Origin: a virus
Length of the DNA stretch: 43,552 bases
Virus record (IMG/VR): IMGVR_UViG_3300032093_000257
Coordinates: 1 to 43,552 of that record
Reading direction: 5' to 3' (one strand)
This document shows positions 41,662 to 43,552 of this stretch, piece after piece. The position numbers and the translations under genes were made by a program. How positions within the stretch are numbered: the stretch's first letter is position 1; every line of letters begins with the position of its first letter. The notes beneath the pieces are model-generated. The model searched no databases. It saw nothing but the letters and a program-made list of their open reading frames with translations, and was not told the origin of the DNA.

Positions 41662-42086
41662 GCGACGTAGGCACCAATCCCGGGGTCAGGACACAGCACA
41701 GCGCCCTTGATGAACGCGCCGATCACGGGGTCGGGGCAGAAGTCGCCCAACACGAAGCAGCCGATCTCGGGGTATGGGCAGCGGGTGTTGTCGCACGACG
41801 GGATCGGGTCGGGCGATCCGCCGTCGCCGTCGTAGTTGCCGTCACCTGCCGTGACCTTGCAAGGCGGGCTGTAGACCAGCATCGAGTGGCAGCCGCAGTC
41901 GCTCACGAGCTTCAGGCGCCACACGCCGGGCGGGATGGTGGCGGTGGTTCTGAGCGTGGCCGTAGCGCCGTCATTGTTGGTCACCGTCAGGTCGTAGGTG
42001 ACCTCGGTGCCGCACGGATTGCCTACGAGGTAGGCTTTGGTCACGCCAGTGGCGTTGACGATGAACGGGCTTGCGAACTGCTTCAT
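41658..42086 (-). CDS. Cys-rich protein with CPDPxIG repeats, 142 aa
   Basis: The first 75 residues form a beta-rich domain (VNATGVTKAYLVGNPCGTEV, PPGVWRLKLVSDCGCHSML), and the rest holds three repeats of a C-P-(Y/D)-P-x-IG-x-(F/Y) unit (CPYPEIGCFVLG, CPDPVIGAFIKG, CPDPGIGAYV). These look like short turns tied by cysteines or metal. It overlaps the large terminase by 4 bases. A beta-sandwich with a repeat tail just before terL is unusual; it may be a decoration protein. Function unknown. Confidence 0.6.
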   Translation of the reverse strand: MKQFASPFIVNATGVTKAYLVGNPCGTEVTYDLTVTNNDGATATLRTTATIPPGVWRLKLVSDCGCHSMLVYSPPCKVTAGDGNYDGDGGSPDPIPSCDNTRCPYPEIGCFVLGDFCPDPVIGAFIKGAVLCPDPGIGAYVA

Positions 42087-42096
42087 CGGGATGCTC

Positions 42097-42396
42097 TCAG
42101 TCTGTCAGGCCGGGATTGTCTTCGGCTTCGTCGTACCTCGGTCCGGCGGCGATCTCGTAGACGAACGCGATGAAAAACAGCCCCAGCAGCACCCACAACG
42201 CGATGGGTAGCACGTAGACCAGCACAGCGGCCGCTAGGACGCGCGTGCCGCCGCAGCACGGGCACTGGCTGCCGAAGTACTGCAGCGCCCGGCCCAGCGG
42301 CTGCAGGGGTATCGCAGCGTCTCTGTCGCAGGGGTTGGCCTTGAACAGGTTCTTGGCTTCGTAGAAGCGAAGCCATGCGTCGAGTAGGCGCTTCAC
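42097..42396 (-). CDS. Small membrane protein with CPCC motif, 99 aa
   Basis: A helical start (RLLDAWLRFYEAKNLFK) is followed by a cysteine motif (CPCC, 45-48), a long hydrophobic segment (about 53-82, ending in FFIAFVYEIA) and an acidic tail. The GTG start at 42396 overlaps the preceding stop (GTGA), with GAGG before it. It could have one or two membrane passes. Its position next to the terminase genes does not suggest a role. A holin-like or membrane-anchored accessory protein is possible, but unproven. Confidence 0.55.
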   Translation of the reverse strand: MKRLLDAWLRFYEAKNLFKANPCDRDAAIPLQPLGRALQYFGSQCPCCGGTRVLAAAVLVYVLPIALWVLLGLFFIAFVYEIAAGPRYDEAEDNPGLTD

Positions 42397-42581
42397 GTCA
42401 CGGTCCTCGGCGGCGTGCTGCCCGGTGCGTGGGCGTGTTCGTACTTGTCGCGGTTCGCGCCGATGTGGCGCAGGGTTTTGTGTGCAGGCTGTTTTCCACA
42501 GTTGCAAGCGAAGAAAACTTCGCCCGTTTCCTTGTTGCGGTAGTGGCCTGTGCGCAGGACTTCGTCGAGGGGGATGCTCAT
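42393..42581 (-). CDS. Small CNCG-motif protein, 62 aa
   Basis: This 62-residue protein reads MSIPLDEVLRTGHYRNKETG, then VFFACNCGKQPAHKTLRHIG and a His/Pro-rich tail. The CNC pair, with several histidines, could bind a metal, but a full four-ligand site is not clear. The start at 42581 has no good binding site; translation could be coupled. It lies in a row of small genes between the terminase subunits. Unknown family. Confidence 0.5.
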   Translation of the reverse strand: MSIPLDEVLRTGHYRNKETGEVFFACNCGKQPAHKTLRHIGANRDKYEHAHAPGSTPPRTVT

Positions 42582-42618
42582 GGTGGGGATGAGTGGTTGG
42601 TGGTTGATGAAACGAGGC

Positions 42619-42813
42619 TTAGTCAGCCTCAACGACAACGGTGGCCCGGATGCCGGCCGCGCGAAGCTCGGCGACCTTCTCCTTGACCTCAGCGATCTCG
42701 TACATCTTGGCAGCCTGGGCGGGCCACATCGCGGGGCTGGCAACGGCCGGTCCGATCGTGGGCCGGGGCGAGTTGCGCATTGCTCGGTTGAGCGCTTCAG
42801 AGACGGTAGGCAT
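42619..42813 (-). CDS. Hypothetical 64-aa protein
   Basis: This is a helical protein of 64 residues (MPTVSEALNRAMRNSPRPTI..., AAKMYEIAEVKEKVAELRAA) ending in a strand (RATVVVEAD). AAGGA stands 8 bases before the ATG, and the start lies 1 base after the stop of the preceding gene, so it is clearly a member of the packaging operon. No cysteine, no membrane part. It may assist packaging or head assembly; not recognised. Confidence 0.6.
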   Translation of the reverse strand: MPTVSEALNRAMRNSPRPTIGPAVASPAMWPAQAAKMYEIAEVKEKVAELRAAGIRATVVVEAD

Positions 42814-42814
42814 A

Positions 42815-43216
42815 TCAGAGTCCTTCGTGCAGTGTGAGCTTCAGGGGTGTGGCGGGGGCGGGGTCGGTGGGCTGACCTTCGTCGTCGAACGTGCGAAGCG
42901 TCAGCCGGGTGGGCTTGTCTTTCTTGGCGTCGTAGACGGTGGTCTTGAAGGTCTGCGGCACAAACGCCTCGGCCGCCAGTTTGAGCATGGCGTCTGACTT
43001 GCCCTCGGTCGCGCGCTCCAGCACGGTCAGCCGGATCGCGTCTTGGAAGAGCTCCAGCGCGTCATCGACCTCGGCCTTGAGATCGCCGTCTCGTTCGAGC
43101 AGACGCTTGAGGTGCGAGGGCGCAACCCCAGCGTTGGCCGCCGCAAGCGACAGCGTGCCGTACGCCTTGACGGTCTGAACGATCACATCGATCTGTTGAC
43201 GTGTGAGGTTGAGCAT
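42815..43216 (-). CDS. Terminase small subunit candidate
   Basis: This 133-residue protein has an N-terminal helix-turn-helix (about 18-40, TLSLAAANAGVAPSHLKRLL) of the type found in small terminases, then helices (DDALELFQDAIRLTVLERA, SDAMLKLAAEAFVPQTF) for oligomerisation, and a flexible Thr/Pro end. The small subunit recognises the packaging site and loads the large subunit. The ATG at 43216 is chosen although the frame is open further upstream, because the extension is low-complexity Arg/Pro/His. It is the first gene of the late region, and four short genes separate it from the large subunit, which is less usual. Shine-Dalgarno weak. Confidence 0.7.
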   Translation of the reverse strand: MLNLTRQQIDVIVQTVKAYGTLSLAAANAGVAPSHLKRLLERDGDLKAEVDDALELFQDAIRLTVLERATEGKSDAMLKLAAEAFVPQTFKTTVYDAKKDKPTRLTLRTFDDEGQPTDPAPATPLKLTLHEGL

Positions 43217-43552
43217 GCGCGGATCGTAACGGGCGTGGGGGAGAAGTGCAAGTGGGGGAATGCGCGGTTTATTTCGCGTAACTCGTAGCGCGGGGCGCTG
43301 ATTTTTATAGCGGGGTGCGCGTATAGGAATGGGGTAGGTGGGTGGAACGCGTGGCGCTGGTGCGCGGTGCGCGGTGCGCGGTGCGCGGTGCGCGGTGTGC
43401 GGTGTGCGTGGCTCGATGCGCGGTGCAGGAAAAAGCAGGGGGTGGGTTGTCACACACCGCGCCCCCGCTCCAGCGCGTAGGGGGGCGCGCATAGGCGCGC
43501 ACGCAACGCGCACCCGCTACGCGCAACGCACGCACGATGCGCACGCACGCGA
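43217..43552. other. Non-coding GC-rich leader region
   Basis: These 336 bases hold no credible gene. Contents: a heptamer tandem repeat (43361-43409), a TATAAA box on the minus strand (43304-43309) without a good -35, an A5 run (43430-43434), and a very GC-rich end with many CGCGC and ACGCAACG words (43480-43552). The long reading frames here have Arg/Pro/His-only composition and are accidental. It may contain a packaging site, an operator or a genome end. Confidence 0.5.
43361..43409. repeat. Heptamer tandem repeat upstream of small terminase
   Basis: Five exact copies of TGCGCGG stand end to end (43361-43395), followed by two altered ones (TGTGCGG, TGTGCGT), and another exact copy after a 7-base break (43117+306 to 43123+306, that is 43117 is not meant; the copy lies at 43417-43423). 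The spacing of 7 bases is strict. Iterated sites next to a small terminase can be recognition sites for packaging or for a repressor; here this is only position-based. Confidence 0.85.

Noticed and set aside
43361-43423. CRISPR-like array
   Set aside because: The unit is only 7 bases with no spacers, so it is a simple tandem repeat.
43217-43513. N-terminal extension of the small terminase ORF
   Set aside because: Ninety-nine residues made of Arg, Pro, His, Ala and Thr from the heptamer repeat; the HTH protein begins at the ATG at 43216.

Overview
The window is the virion-morphogenesis half of a tailed double-stranded DNA bacteriophage, or of a prophage. The gene set fits a short-tailed (podovirus-type) particle: a terminase, a roughly 700-residue portal, scaffold, capsid, a nozzle-like tail protein, internal virion proteins, a virion lytic transglycosylase, and no tape-measure, sheath or tail-tube gene. 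The DNA is visibly GC-rich, ribosome-binding sites are strong AAGGAG/GAGGT types, and the lysis genes are of Gram-negative type. A GC-rich proteobacterial host (for example a beta- or gammaproteobacterium) is likely, but nothing in the window identifies the host species. No tRNA, rRNA, CRISPR array, integrase or insertion sequence was seen.

Layout. Positions 1-975 lie on the plus strand and form a small accessory block. It holds the last 30 codons of a protein that resembles the Acb2/Tad1 cyclic-nucleotide sponges, two small unknown genes, and a Tad2-type (DUF2829) protein. After these comes a compact transcription unit without an ORF: a consensus-like sigma70 promoter whose spacer is a near-perfect palindrome, followed about 100 bases later by an intrinsic terminator. 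This is a candidate small RNA. Everything from 965 to 43216 is on the minus strand and reads from right to left as one long, tightly packed late region with many ATGA, GTGA, TGATG and TAATG junctions.

In order of transcription (high to low coordinates) this late region contains: a GC-rich non-coding leader with a heptamer tandem repeat (43217-43552); a small-terminase candidate and four small genes; large terminase; portal; a block of about 16 kb of cysteine-rich, repeat-rich, adhesin-like structural proteins with jelly-roll (C1q-like) and Ig-like domains, interleaved with holin candidates and a GH19 endolysin; scaffold; major capsid protein; a head-associated protein followed by a terminator; connector and tail proteins; a beta-propeller-like nozzle protein; a gp13-like protein; three internal virion proteins; a lytic transglycosylase; and a 3076-residue giant polyvalent or ejection protein with a zincin motif.

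How the genes work together: the terminase packages DNA through the portal into a shell built on the scaffold. The connector, nozzle and adhesin proteins complete the tail and recognise the host. The internal proteins, transglycosylase and giant protein are probably injected with the DNA to pass the envelope and protect the genome. The holin candidates and endolysin release progeny, and the plus-strand block probably blocks nucleotide-signalling defences (CBASS, Thoeris).

Most notable points: the anti-defence edge with its candidate small RNA; a single in-frame TAA that splits what looks like one 1026-codon adhesin gene; and the unusually high cysteine content shared by a large fraction of the virion proteins.
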